Shown: piece after piece, positions 9,196 through 22,200 of the stretch | Position numbering within the stretch: position 1 is the first letter of the stretch | Layout of the letters: the number at the start of each line of letters is the position of its first letter | NCBI GenBank assembly: GCA_910574455.1 | Contig: CAJSYZ010000009.1 | Location: 4,047,040-4,111,039 of the forward strand | Direction: 5' to 3' | DNA length: 64,000 nucleotides | From: Trichaptum fuscoviolaceum | Lineage: Eukaryota > Basidiomycota > Agaricomycetes > Hymenochaetales > Trichaptaceae | Program-made: the position numbers and the translations under genes | Notes under the pieces: generated by a model | The model's database searches: none | The model's input: the letters and a program-made list of their open reading frames with translations, nothing else | What the model was told of the DNA's origin: nothing

Positions 9196-12100
9196 TTACT
9201 CCGATGATGCGTTGTTGGCCCTTTCCTCTGACTCGAGCGAGACTTCATGATCGGCGTCGCTATGAGTATTGGGTGCCTCCGCTGCTTCCCCTGAACCAAA
9301 TTGTGCGCGCGTCGTATGATCTTGCACGTCGGATTTTTCTGACTCCACAGCCGACGGTTGTCGCTCATCGGACAAAGAAGGGTGGTTGGTAGAGCTGAAT
9401 TCAAACTTTAGTCGGACCTGTGGCGGGGTCTCATCCGAAGATCCAGACCGTGCATTCGGAGATGGCAGGTCGTCTGGGCGTATAAGAGGCGAAGCCCGTT
9501 CATCTAGGTCTTCGGATGGCGAACATGGTGGGTCATCATCGTTTGTGGATGATCTATGCCTCCGGGCCTCTCTTTTCTCCCTCTCTCTGTCAATCCGCTC
9601 ACGATTTGGGGCCAGCACAGGCTCCACGTTCGCGTAGAACTCCCCAATAAGTTTGGGGTAACCCCACAGTAACTGGTTGAGTCGATCTTCCAATGATACA
9701 ACAAATCCTCTGGAACTTATTAGTGATCGGTGATGATGCAGACCAGTTACGGAATCTTACCCTCCGCGTTCCCAATATGCGATGCTGTCGATTACTTCTT
9801 GCACAATCTCTTCTTCGCCAAACACAGACTGTATTGACGATCGATACAGGTTCTTCGACACCTGCTCCGGGGTTTCGGGCGTCTCTTCGTTTTGTAATGG
9901 CTCTGCTTTTTCCTGGCTTTCGAGTTCCCTGGACTGGAGGTCCTGGTTTGCAGGTCCTTTACGAGGCCGACTGAAACACTTCATAACAGTGAAGCACTTC
10001 ATGACACAATGCCAAACGGCGCGGATTATTTTCCTCGTTCCCAGTATACATAACTTGACTGGGTATGTGACGGCCCGAATGAGTTTCGAAGGCCAATATG
10101 GGCTTGGCCAACTACGAATTCCATCATCTTTAAGGATAGTAAGGTTCAAACGAGCCACGCGACGGTCTATGCCCAACGCCCTTTGATGTGTGAAGTCAGC
10201 TAGGTAAGGCATTGAGTGAGATATGCCTAAATACCAGAATATATTCCGCTGTAAATGCAAGCTCTGTTTATACTTAACATAGGGTTTCTTGACGAAGGCA
10301 GAGATTATCCTGGTAATCCAAATCATGAATGTACTGATCGGCTCTGTGCTTTCCCGGATCCATCTGGTCCAGAAAGATCCTCGCTCGAGTTCATAGACAA
10401 ACCAAACCATGATTACTAGCAAGCACGTGCCGTGCAAGCCAGTGAAGATGTTTGTCGTCAGTGAGACATATTGTGGCTGTGGAAATAATTAATTATAGTT
10501 CGGAGCAGAGACAAGTGGCGAACCTGGAGCGATAGGTAGGCGAACAAGTTCAATCCGATGACAAAAGCGACTGCCGCAATGACGAGGAAGACCATGGGTG
10601 CCTTGTCGAACCACAAGCGGATCAACTTAGGAGGAACGCAAGAGTCGTATCTGAAGAAGCATTAGATAGTATCAGATCAGATTAAGTCAAAATAGGAACC
10701 GTACATTGAAGACTTTCTCCACGTCAAACCCGCCAAGCTGCTCACGCCTGAAGAAACGCTGAATACCAGTGACAGGAACCAGAAAAGATTCACTGCTCCC
10801 CCCAATGCCGAGTCAGTCTGCGTGTAAGTGAACTGGAGCGTGGTCGCAGCCACACTTGAGAAGAAAGTGGCGATCGAAGTAATGTTGACATAGCGGGTCG
10901 TATCCCTCTCCATTTGATCAACGAGGAAATTAGGTAAAGCTAGTTTCAACTCTCAAGTTAAAGAGAGTAGGGATGAACTGAGCTTTTGAATTGCTCACAT
11001 TTCTCCCCAAATCTCCTTAATTCCTCAGCTACGCTGCTTTGGTCGTCTGTCGTGTTCTCTCCAGTCATTTTCAAGGCTTTTGAAGCTTTGCTTGCACCTA
11101 TCATCGCGGATTCCAGATCCAGGAGTAATTCGTCATCCAGAACCGCGAGGAGTTCAACCAGCTTTCTACGGATTAACAAACCTTGGGTATGACACCATCA
11201 TTAGCCTTTTAATGGCCGATGCAACCTCATTCCTTACCGAGAATCCTACTCCATCCGCCCTTTGGATGTGTTGATCAGCTCAATTCCGCGAGCAATCAAG
11301 TTGACTGTGGCACTTACCGAAAGACACATCATCCATTGCTTCACTTTACGAAAGTAGAATGCGTGTTTCTGATGGTAAAGGCTCCCTTGAAATTCTCTTA
11401 CGGCCAAGAAAAGCCTCCCGAAGCAAACGACTGTCTCTTTCAAAGCTGCCCACGCCTCTACGACAAGCAAAAATAGTTAGTTAAGTACCTTACAATCAAC
11501 TAAAACGCACCATCAGATGGCAGATTCTGAATCTTCTCCAGGCATTGCAATGGAGTAAAAAGTTGGCCTTGGAGTGCTCTAGCGGCATTAATGACTGCCT
11601 TATCGCCTCCGACGATACCATAGTGTTCCACAAGGTGGCTTAGCTGTTCAAACTCTCTGATTACTACGAGATCTTTGTATGCTCTCTATTGTATATTACC
11701 TCTTCCGATAACTGGTTGCACGCCCTGAAAGAAGATCATTCAGCTAAATTTGCAAATGGGTCTGAGTTGAAATTCATACTTGCTGTGTCTCGCACAACTG
11801 TCCTTGAGATGTGCGATTTCAACTAGTCCAGGCCAAGCGCTTTCGACTTCAGACCATACTGTGGGCAAAACGACGCTCAGGCGTCCCTCACACCGCGCTT
11901 CGAAGTCCGCTGTTTTCACCGTTGCCAACCACTTGTTCGCGGCTTCGGAGAAGATAAAGTTATCGTTATCATCGGGCAACCCGCGAATGAGAAACCTTAC
12001 ATTTCTCTCCATATGTCGTGAGCGCTTCGCCGACACCGTCCATGACCGTTTCCAATTCCGGTAACAAAATATTATGGACATATCCCAGACACTCTGAAGG

Positions 12101-13107
12101 ATTATCTTCGAGTGACAATTCTCCTATAATACATTATTAGAATCACAACTTCGGACATTGTATTCATCTATACTGTGCATCTTATAAGATCCATTCTTTC
12201 CAAGATTTGGTTAGTGTCTTGAACATACCATATAAGTACCACCACTCACCGTAAGACATTCGTTCCACTGGGCAACTGCTTGAGCGCAGTGTGCGTCTTG
12301 TTTGATTAGGATCTGATGAATATCACGGACATCAAACGAAAGTAGCAGGAAGGTATCGTATACATCTTCTATTGTCTTCCATCTCTCTAGAATACCATTA
12401 ATACTCAGCAGATCAGACCATGATTGGAGTATTACGTACCATCTTCTGACGCATTCAAAAGATCTTCAACCCGTTGTACTGGTTCAAGCAGCTTTCTACT
12501 GAGCGATAAACTTTTATAGATGAGGTCATTATCGTCTCCGATAAGGAATAAGTGCGCAAGGTAAGAGGCCATCTGGGTTTATGAGATGAGAGATTGAACG
12601 TAGCAAAGTCTGCGTACATACCTCCCCTTTCAATTTTTGGCACACTCTAGGAACAAGATCATTTCGTCAGTCCTGATCGACGTATCGAGTACGATAGGAT
12701 ACCTTCTATGTTTGGCGCATATTTCTTTGTAACGAACTACTGTTGCCGGACTCGGCCAGGCTCCCGTGGCTGCCAGTGTGACGCAATCAGAATCGATGTC
12801 ATGAAAGAAATCCAGTCCTCACATTCGTCAACGTCTGCAGGTTTCTCATCTCGCTCTTCTGGAATTACATCCACCGCATCGACCGGTAGGACTTCTGCTG
12901 GAGTCGTCGCTTTCGTACTTTCTTGAAGCGAGACTGTAGCTGAATTAAGTTATTCATTCAGGCTCCTGTCACTAGATATTTGACCCACCAGTTTCTTGAG
13001 CTACCTTCGCGCTGAGAATGTCCAGCGCAGCTTGAAATGAGGTCACTGCCCTCTGGAGCTCATGGACAATAACATGGGACCAGGGGAGCCTGGTCAGTAC
13101 CTTTCCG
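9196..13107 (-). CDS. LWG-1: undescribed multi-exon membrane protein (copy 1 of 5)
   Basis: Function is unknown; I do not recognise a named domain. Many short introns join these parts, N to C: a helical start (LQRAVTSFQAALDIL); helical unit A (about 12575-12440); a linker with ANKWLATVKTADFEARC (near 11940); helical unit B with HLVEHYGIVGGDKAVINAAR (near 11640-11580) and GSLYHQKHAFYFRKVKQW (near 11390-11330); a LLLDLESAM segment (near 11110); about four membrane spans between 10900 and 10400 (TSIATFFSSVAATTLQF, VNLFWFLSLVFSVSSG, then two more); a basic cytosolic part; and the box LNQLLWGYPKLIGEFY near 9660, followed by an acidic, probably disordered tail. All exons I could trace are open. The first exon was not resolved, so the 5' end is approximate. 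The second membrane span resembles the DUF6535 type (VNxLWFLSL), which is inference. It is divergent to DUF7330-1. Confidence 0.75.
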
Positions 13108-14066
13108 GTTTAGCATCAGTAACAAGGATGGCTTGCTCCAAATGGACGCATACCCATCACAAGCTCTGCTAAACCATGTCAGACGCAATTACGGATGGAA
13201 GCAAATTTGGACGAACCAGCCATTGTTTCAGTGGGTGAGCAGAAAGAAAAGAAGGCCGAGGGAAGAAAACGAGCTCGACGAACACAGCTCACGAGGCTAT
13301 AACTTGATCCGGAAGCAAAATAAGCCCGAGTCGACTCTACTCACTCCGACGTCACGGAGGATCAGTTTGAAGCGAGCCGTTTCTCTATGCGCTATTCATC
13401 ACTGCCAATGGGCCGGTCTTGACCTTTATTTGAAATTATTTGTATTGCGTGGTGGAGAGGATGTTGCGGTATTCAAATTTCAATTTGCTATGAGCACCGG
13501 ACTTACTGTTACTGTACTCGGACAGAGTATACGGAATAGCTATGTTATGGACCATGGTAGATTGAGAGTATGAGCTGCTGCTATCATCTGTGCTGCAATT
13601 GAAGTGCACTGCCTTGAAGTCGGCCGTTTGAGCCGAGATGCTTAGTCATTCCGAAGCTCAGTCGTGACATCACCGCATCTGCCAGTGTCACATGTCAGCT
13701 GTGACTGGTACCTCAAGCGTGACATTGGGTGCTGGTTTCGCTCTTCTCCCTCCCATAGCATCGAAGTCGAACACAAACTTCCTCCACCTGTCCACTGCTG
13801 TGTGGTGCCCCACTGACTGCGAGCTTGCTGCGCCGTTTGACGACATGCAGGGTAGTCAAGTACATGTATGTAAAGACAATGAATTATGTGGAAGACACGC
13901 ACTGATTCGGATCATATAGGTGACTGCGCATCACCGCGCAGTTACATCCAGGCGGGATATATAGCTTGCGGCTCTCAGTGGCGCCCTTCGTCGCTTTCTA
14001 CTCTTTAGCTTCGCTGCTGGCTTTTCGTGTACTATATCTGTCTGATCGCATCAAAGATATATAGCA
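13108..14066. promoter_or_regulatory. Divergent spacer between LWG-1 and DUF7330-1
   Basis: This spacer of about 0.96 kb holds GTGAC/GTCAC motifs at about 13663-13735. Nearer DUF7330-1 it has an inverted motif CTGCGC-N6-GCGCAG at 13924-13941, then a TATA-like GGATATATAGC at about 13954-13965. The leader ends CAAAGATATATAGCA just before the ATG. The last 290 bases align with the upstream region of DUF7330-4, and part aligns with DUF7330-2, so this looks like a duplicated promoter. The spacer probably also contains the unresolved first exon of LWG-1. Confidence 0.6.
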
Positions 14067-15058
14067 ATGCTTCTCATGGATGAGCAAACGAGACTGGAGA
14101 CAACGACTGGGGAGATCATTAGCGTGCGCTCAGGTCCTTATCATCTGTGTACAATCTCTAAGCCTGTACTATGCAGAAACACGATCCCAACGGGCCCCCA
14201 CCGTATGAATCGCAATTTGCGGGAGGTCCGTCAGCGTCGACGATCTACCCGCCAATTCCAGTGGATCTTCAGGCCAATAACTTCCTCGCCATAACCCGCA
14301 CCTACGACTCGCTCAAGGGGCGATACATCATCGACACCGCGCTCGACATTCCTGAATCCCTCCTTCCTGACCTTGGTGACCCAGAGGACCCCAAGGAAGA
14401 GGAGAGGCTGGGCGCAGGGGAGCGCCCAAATTTGACGTTGCGCGGGCAGCACGCGAGCATGGCTGCCGACGTGTGGATCGTCAATAGCAAGGGAGAGGAG
14501 AATGGGGAAGGAGAGATGAAGAGAGCGTTCGTGGAGGTAACGAATGCGCATGGTTCTGTGAAGCTCCAAGTCGTAAGTCGCCGTCCCTTGGCCTACTTAA
14601 CAATAACAAATCAAAGAATTCGAACTTCGTATTTACAGGCCGCAGACCCTGTCGCCACACCATTCGCCCTCCTCGTGACTACGGACACGGGGAGCATCAC
14701 GCTCTACATCCCGCGCACCTACACCGGCGCGCTCACGATCCGCAAGTGCTACGGCTCCGTCAAGCTCTCCCCCGCACTCGAGGCGCGCGTGCAGACGTTC
14801 TCGGACATCAAGGGCAAGCGCGTCTGCTTCGTCGGGGACTTCCGCCAGGCGGGATTCGGTCAGGGCGGGGCAGCGGACAAGCCAAAACAAGAGGGCATTG
14901 CGGGATGGCGCGGTAACGCGATCGACGTGGGGAGTGTGCATGGCTCGATTCGCGTATCGTATGTGGACGACGAGACGCGGGGCGAAGGCGTGACGTCCGT
15001 GCTGCCGCTCCCTGGCTCTGGGACAGGATTCTGGAGTAAGCTATTCACAGGTTGGTAA
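14067..15058 (+). CDS. DUF7330-1: DUF7330 domain protein
   Basis: Three exons: MLLMDEQTRLETTTGEIIS, an intron ending at 14170-14173, a middle exon to about 14574, an intron to about 14639, and the last exon. The start is fixed by conservation with DUF7330-2 and DUF7330-4. After a proline-rich lead (DPNGPPPYE) the domain begins at NFLAITRTYDSLKGRYIID and runs to the C-terminus, with beta-strand repeats such as GSITLYIPRTYTGALTI, GSVKLSPALEARVQTF, FVGDFR and GSIRVSY. DUF7330 is a basidiomycete domain of unknown function. Its serial G-S-V/I strands resemble the adhesin-like DUF4097 beta architecture, which is inference. There is no signal peptide or membrane span. The protein ends in a GFWSKLFTGW tail shared with two paralogs. 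Confidence 0.88.
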
Positions 15059-16237
15059 TGTTAGATCGGCACTGGTCTCTTCTCCCTATCTTAAATGTTC
15101 CCTCCACGTTCTTATTTCATCTATATTGATTCGTATGCCATACGTACAGTACTGTAACGCGAGATGATGATGGATGTAATGTTCGTCGGCGGAGTAACAG
15201 CACAAGCCGTTGGCTGCTCAGTGAAGAGGATAGCCGATTACGTTGCTCGAGGGAACATGCAGCGTCAATTTGCCCCGTAACAATTGGCGGCTGACTCGGC
15301 GGAACCGTGACCGTGACAGTGCAACCGGCATCGCGGTTACTACCGTAGGACCCCGGATCTCCCGGCTTGCCGTCACGGTCGTCTTTGCAGCATCCGAAAT
15401 CGAATCCGAGTCAACGTAGGGTTCCTTGCTAGGTTCATTCTTCCCATCCTACTAAACATCAATTTCAGACATATGAGGCGAGTGCAAATTGAAAAGCAAA
15501 TATGAACGCCAGTTATTGACCAGCTCACTCCTCAGCTCAGAGCCTCAGTTACACCCAGGGGTGTTCCTCACTTCAAGTCGTTGACATCTTGAACCTGTCC
15601 ACTACACTGTAGCTTGGCATGCGGGGAACAAGCCTCTGGTTATCGTCTTCAACACGCGTGATTGTGACTCTGTGAACTTTACGACAGCACCTCTTCGTAT
15701 GTCGAGCACGCCCGGCGGACCGCATTAGACAGCACTGTCGACCAGCAAATCATTGCGGCCTGCCTTCGCCTGTACCTCGACCAGGCCAGAATCCGGTACG
15801 ATTTGCGATCGATAATCCAAAGAGACATCGCGGTATGACCGCCCGGACAAGTCCCACCCATACCTACATGGCTAAGCATGCAACGCACTCAAGGATCGAC
15901 AACGGAGAGTACAATACTGACCATCCAACAGGCTCGTCATTTCGACGAGCGAGCTGTCAGGTGAAATTCATCCCGCCGGTTATACTCAAAGTGATAAACC
16001 GAAATGCGTGGTGAAATGGAATTGACTTGCTGAGGGCCATTGTGTGGTTGGACGATGCTGCAGAGAAGGAATGTTGAGGTAGGGTTTCTACGTTCTGTGC
16101 TTTCCATTAGTAAGTCATCCTCATAGGCGCAACGTAGCAAATGATGCCAATATAGATTTCATTATATAAAAGAAGTCAGATTATGTGCGTGTGTCTGTGC
16201 GGTAAGGACTCCAGATATTTATAAACACCACAAGTTT
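15059..16237. other. Intergenic between DUF7330-1 and SDR
   Basis: No complete gene is supported. GTGACCGTGAC occurs near 15309, as in other spacers of this window. A 56-codon open stretch on the plus strand at 15668-15838 (contains YVEHARRTALDS and LRLYLDQARIRYD) has no ATG but looks coding in composition. It could be a relic exon. Confidence 0.4.
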
Positions 16238-17524
16238 TCAGCTCGGGACTATCCCTCCGTCTACGGTGAGTGTCTGGCCTACAGAATGTAGAAATTTATC
16301 AGAGCTGGGTTCAAGCTAGGATGGTACTGCCTTACCACTGATGAAGTAGGACTCTGGCTTCACCAGAAAAGATACGACTCCGGCGACTAACTCCGGAGAT
16401 CCGATGGGAGCCTCGTCAGCAATTCCCATTTTCTATGAGCACGAAAGATAGATTTTTTATACACACTTGATAACGAATTAGAGGCTGACTTACCTGACAC
16501 ATCAGCTGTGCCTTCTCCTCACCTGTCCCGTTCACGTCCTTCGTCAATGCTAGTACTATTAACAAATCAGAAACAATGTACAGATTAGATTGCTTTTCGC
16601 GCGGAACCTACTTAGCGGCGTCGGAAGCATGCCGGGGGCATATACGTTAGCAGTGATGCCATAGCTTCGGAGCTCAGCAGCTATAGGAAACCAAGGTTAA
16701 GAAATCTAGAGCACTAGAACACAAGCTCCAGACGTTTGAAAGGAACACTCTCACCTGCAGTCTGGGTCACTCCTCGTACAGCGAACTTCGAAGCACCGTA
16801 TCCGACCACACCCTTATAGCCTAGAAAACGGAGTTATGATACAGTACGTTATTGTCATTGCGATGGAGACACTACAATGACAATCACCTTGTCTGCCACA
16901 GATCGATGAAGCGGCTAAGGAAAGCGTCCTTGAGCCTCACTATGGGTGTACAATTAAAGTTGATATTAGACTTACCGATGAGCCGCCCGCCCTTTCCTTG
17001 CTTGATCATTTGCAGGGCTGCGTGCTTGTAACATAGGAACACGCCACGAACGTTCACAGACATATGCGCATCAAAAAGCTCGACAGTAGCTACAAACGCC
17101 AAGAATCATTAGCCTTCGCCGGAGAAGCGCTTTAGCGAAACTCACTCTCGACAAGCGACGATGGTCTGCCAATACCGGCGTTTGCGACCATCTGGATAAG
17201 AGAAGTTGAGGAGATAATGAAGAGGAGCATTGAAGATGTGCGTACAATGTCCAGGCTGCTGAGCTCCTCTACGGTCTTCGCGACTAGAGTCTGCACGTCT
17301 GTCTCGCTAGAGACATCTGCGATTACTCCAATGGACTTCCTGCCTTTCTTCTTAATCTCCTCGACGACCTCGTTGATCCTATCAGACTGAGAAGCGAGGT
17401 CAGTAATCACGACGTCAATGCCGTCGTCTGCGAGCCTGTGGGCAATGCTGTAGCCAATGCCATTCGCAGAGCCAGTAACAATGGCAACGCGAGGCGTGTA
17501 TCCGCTTGGGTCTGCTGTCACCAT
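16238..17524 (-). CDS. Short-chain dehydrogenase/reductase (acetoin/diacetyl reductase-like)
   Basis: This NAD(P)-dependent oxidoreductase of the classical SDR family is split by about eight short introns. The N-terminus MVTADPSGYTPRVAIVTG leads into the cofactor motif TGSANGIG near residue 17. Further on are ITDLA, a DVS cofactor-contact site, NAGIG after an intron, VNVRGVFLCYKHAALQMI, the active-site YGASK box (Tyr and Lys both present), the YAPGMLPTPL region, and the usual C-terminal strand GQTLTVDGG, with the stop at 16238-16240. All family landmarks are present, so it should be active. N-terminus and pattern resemble diacetyl/acetoin reductases, but SDR substrates are hard to predict. 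The protein is cytosolic, with no signal or membrane span. The next gene upstream is more than 1.7 kb away. Confidence 0.87.
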
Positions 17525-19241
17525 ATCAAAGCAATCAAGGAACAGTATGTTGACTTCTTTACATCGGTCGGAAGGAGAGACCTTTATAATGCAGAAGTAA
17601 GATCAGATTTCCAGAGGACGAGTTCGGTCCGGGAACCTACATTGAACGAGAGACCTTGGATTATTCTATAGATGTAGTGCCTGTGCATTTAGCTTCCGTC
17701 TTATCGAATATAGGTGCAGATATCCGCGTTCTTTCTGACCGGAAGCATCTGCATATGAGATGTTAGTAAGTGTGACTTATTTCATACTTTGGACCGTCAA
17801 ATTCAGTATTTGAAATCCAAAGAATAGTCAAATATATCCAAGAACAGATAAGAAAACGTACTAGGCAATATATTGCTTCACATTCTACTTTCCCGCATGC
17901 ATCAGAATCCTCGTAGGCAGTACTAGTAGAAATAAGGCTTCTGCTTAGTTATGCACTCTGACCTAGTGGACGAAGGGAGTCAGTTATTCATCGCTTCCAG
18001 AAATCATTCTTGCCAACTTACGGCTTATTGGTATAGCTTCTGCACATAGGCGTGCGCTGATGATGGCCGAGATCTGACATCACATTGATAATTCATGGTG
18101 GTAGGTGCGAGACCACCGAAAGTAAAAAGAGGTGACAGTCAGGTACAAGAAATCGAAATTCGTACATTCCTTCTGACGGACCCAGTTATCAGAGTTGAGA
18201 TTGGGCCGCAGTTTGTGCGATGTAGCACCTGATTGTCCTCGCACGTTCTCCTCGTTCGCAGGCTGAAGACCTATGCGTTTCCGAGAGCCGGACTTCTTAT
18301 CGAAGACGAAACGAATGCCCATACTTTCTGATGCAGGCCGGTAATGACTGGCCTAGCTCACCGCCAGCTTCGAGGGAAGATCCCAACTCCCTCACGCAAA
18401 GGAATAAAAGGATGTGCCTGATGCTGCCATGAACTCCGAGGATCGATGAGAATGTTCGCTTCATCTTGAGTTTGGTACGCTGAAAGTTCAGTCGTCATAG
18501 TGGAATAGCATGGCCATCGTTTCTTTGAGTCCATTCTCACAGACACTGTGGCCTAGTCAGAGAGGTCATTGAATGAAGAGAACAAAGGAAGCTCTCAAGT
18601 CCGCGCGGTTGTCGTCGGGGTCCAATCACAAACAAATACCGCCAGTGGCACGGGGTGACCCTGACTTCGACGGCCACGACTTGCGACCCACTAAGATCCC
18701 CATCGACTGGTGCTGCTGTTAAGTTCCGTTCCATCCATTTGAAATGCGGCGATTATCAGGCATAGCGCATGAGTTGCGGTAGGTGATTATGATGTCGGGC
18801 GCACTGAGGCCTGGAACCGAGAGGACTTAGAATGGGAAATCGGAAGCGGAGAACAGCGAGGGCATGTTTAAGTAGGGAGTCACGGACTCACGGTGAGCAG
18901 AAAGGATAACCCAGGCTTTTCACTTGACCGGCGCTCTCCTTGGTTGGACTCCCTCATTTCAAACCGATTGTGTTGTCTTGACGCAAATGCAGCACTCATA
19001 GTTTTCGTTCAACTCATTCAACTCAATGACCTTTCCCTACTCCCGTGGTAGTCCCGCCATTCGACCTCGACATCTCTATAGTTCAAATGCCTCACTTCAG
19101 GGTCGTTCTTTCGGTTTCCATAGATAAGCGTTACATATAAAATCGACTAATGGCGTCAACCCTGCAACTGGAAGACCAAAAGTTATCAACACGTTCTGAG
19201 ACGAAAAATCTCGTACTTGTCACGCGTGTGCTCCTCATAAC
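17525..19241. other. Intergenic, no gene seen
   Basis: This spacer of about 1.7 kb separates the SDR start from the 3' end of LWG-2. Short ORFs on both strands have no recognisable domain, no intron-exon continuity and no similarity to neighbours. It probably holds the SDR promoter. Confidence 0.45.
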
Positions 19242-22200
19242 CTACTTCGACTTCTCCTCCTTCCCAGCCTCAATACGTGTTCCGTCTTCGATGTCTTGTT
19301 GCCACTTCTTCGGGCCTTCCTCAAGTTCATTCAACTCGCCCGTTGCACGTCGCAATCTCTCCTCTATGTCGACATGTTCCGGGCATGGGGAGGACTGGTC
19401 GTTCAGCTCCGGTCGTTGCTCGGGTCCAGCATCTGGTGCTACTTGCTGTGTCACGTCCGTGGCTCTGGAATTTGTACCTACTGCACTGCCATGGCCCCGG
19501 ACCATCTGAGACGAAGTCGGTCCAGACGCATTTTCGGGTTCATCGCCGCCCTCAGAAGGCGCATATGGATGACCTATGACTTGCGCTGGAGAGCTCTGTC
19601 GTAGAGCCTGTCTCTCTCTCTCCTCCTCTTCACGTACCAGGTCAAGCACGGGCTTCACCTCAACCTGATACTCGTCAAAAAGCTCCGGGTAACCCCAGAG
19701 CATTCGCCTTATCTCAGACTCAATAGACTGAACATCTGCGTATCTGTTGCCGGGGTGTCAGTACGCAGTATGGATATGAAGAGAAGATCTCACTCTTCGT
19801 TCTCCAATGTGTCGAGATCAGTCATGATCTGTCGCACAAGTTTTCCTTCGTTGAAACGATTCCGCAGGGAGTTATGATACAAACTCTTCACTACCTCTGC
19901 TCGAGACGCAGTTGTGAATTCAACGAGGGAAGGTTGTTCCTCACGACTCCCTATCTCGATGTCGTTTTGTCTGACGGTCCCGTTGGAAGAATGGGGGATA
20001 AGCCTAACGACTAAGCGACCAAGAGACGAGATTGCCTTCACTACTCCTGTGCAACACTTTTTGAATGGATATAGTAAGCACCGAAGGGCCTTTGAGATAC
20101 GGCACGGGCCTGGCCAATCGCGACTCCAGTTGTTTCTGCAAACCCTGAGGGTCAGACAACCTACGAGGTTGTTCATCCCAATTGCCCTTAATAAAATTAG
20201 ATGTTAGCTTGCTTTGAGATTTGTTAAATAGGATGAAGTACCAAAAGATGTTCCGAAGCAGATGCAGCAATCTCAGTTTGCATTCATTGTAAGATCGTTC
20301 AGTAGATGAACTAATCCATTGCAATGCAGTCCATCTCCACGTCATGGCTATCCCGATCCGTTTTATGATTATCCGAATCCAGCCTGTATTTCTGAGAATC
20401 CATCTAGCCCACCGCGACTCATGCTTCAGTTGATATATGAACCAAGCAGTGACAGAGAGGATGCATAAGCTATGCAACGCTGTAAAGTTGTTTGTTGCAA
20501 GCGATACGAAATGGGCCTGTAGTATGATTAGTAATATCTCGTATGGTGTTTGTTGTAACGTACCTGTACGGACCAGTAAGCAAAAAGGTTGAGGCCAATG
20601 ACGAACATGACTGCGGCCACAATGAGGAAGACCATAGGTGCCTTTTCTAGCCAAAATTTGATCAACGTGGGTGTGATGCGCTGCGAATAATAACTTCCAC
20701 AACAATTTCAGCTCGGGCACAATATGCAGTCAGAAATAAGTTGCCTACACTGAGGATCTACGCCATGTCACGCCCAGTAAGCTACTGATTCCTGAGGAGA
20801 CGCTGAATACCAAAGACAGGAACTAGACTGATATATTAATTGTCAGCAATTACCATACGCTGTGTGCAATCCGTTCTATCAAGATGAAACGGTAAGTAAC
20901 AGGAGACGCTGACAGAATGGGATCCTACCCATAGACAGTCCACCCATTTTTTCACTTCACGAAAGTAGAACGCGTGCTTTTGGTGATATAGGCTCCCTCT
21001 GAATTTACTGGCGGCGAAACATAGCTTTCCAAGAGATATTATTAATGAGTTCGTTTGCATCTCTGCAATGGTATTGTTAGATACTTGTATTTCGGCATAC
21101 AGCGGACTACGCACCGGCTTGAGTGGAGATCAAAGCTTCTTTCAAGGACTCAATGGTTCCCATCAGATAGGTCTGGACCAGCTCTGCAGATCTAATGACC
21201 TCTTTATCACCTCCAACAACACCATAGTGTGCGATAAGGTAGTCCAGCTAGATTGATAGTTAAAATTCATGTATTACATTAGAAATCATGAACAAACCTC
21301 GATCCGCATTCTATCGCATACCTTAAGAAGACATATGTAATTAGCTCAAAGCCACGCTCGGATTCGAGAATTCGGCCATACTTTTGGTGATCCGGGAGTC
21401 TTCGCTTCATCTGTGCAATCGTGTCTATATCTGGCGAGGCACGCACGGTTCCAGTCGATTCTAAGTCTATGGCCGGGAAGACACGAGTCATGTATTCTTC
21501 ACACCGCCTTTCGAAGTCATCTGCCTTTTGCGAGTCCATCCACGAGCTAGCAGCTTTGAAACAGCAGATTTTGTCGCCATTAGAAAGTGGAACAGATACT
21601 TAAGCATCGTCTGCACTGGAGCTGCTCACCTTTCTCCTCGGATTGTATTAGTGCCTTTGCGACGTCGTCCATCGCTTTTTCCGCGTCACAGAAAAAGTCG
21701 CTATAGATATAATCCAGATATTCCCCGCAATTACTATCATCGGTACAATCTGTAACAAGGTATTGTTAGACGACAAGCAAACTGTCCGAATTATTTAGAT
21801 TTACTGGCAGCTTTATAACTTGCTTCCTACACGTAAAGAGAATTGGTAAAACTGATAAAACTTAATGAACTTGGCACTCACCAGAAGAAACTTCCTCCAC
21901 TTGTCCAAATTTTGGTGCAAGGGATCGTAGAAGTCGTAGGCAAGAATCTGGAGTACGAATAAGGACTGTCTGACATCGTCCAGTGCCTTGCGACGTCCTA
22001 ACAGATTTGAGCTACTTAAATCATAAACAACCACTTTAACCGTTGATAGCAACATACCAACTGGTGCTGTATTCAATGCCTCCTCCAAGTATTGTACGGG
22101 TTCAAGACTTCCTTTCCGTAGCAATTCTGCATTCTCAATAACGCCTTCGTTTCCTCCGATAACGCCTAAGTGGGCAATAAAGCATTCCAGCTAGAGTTTT

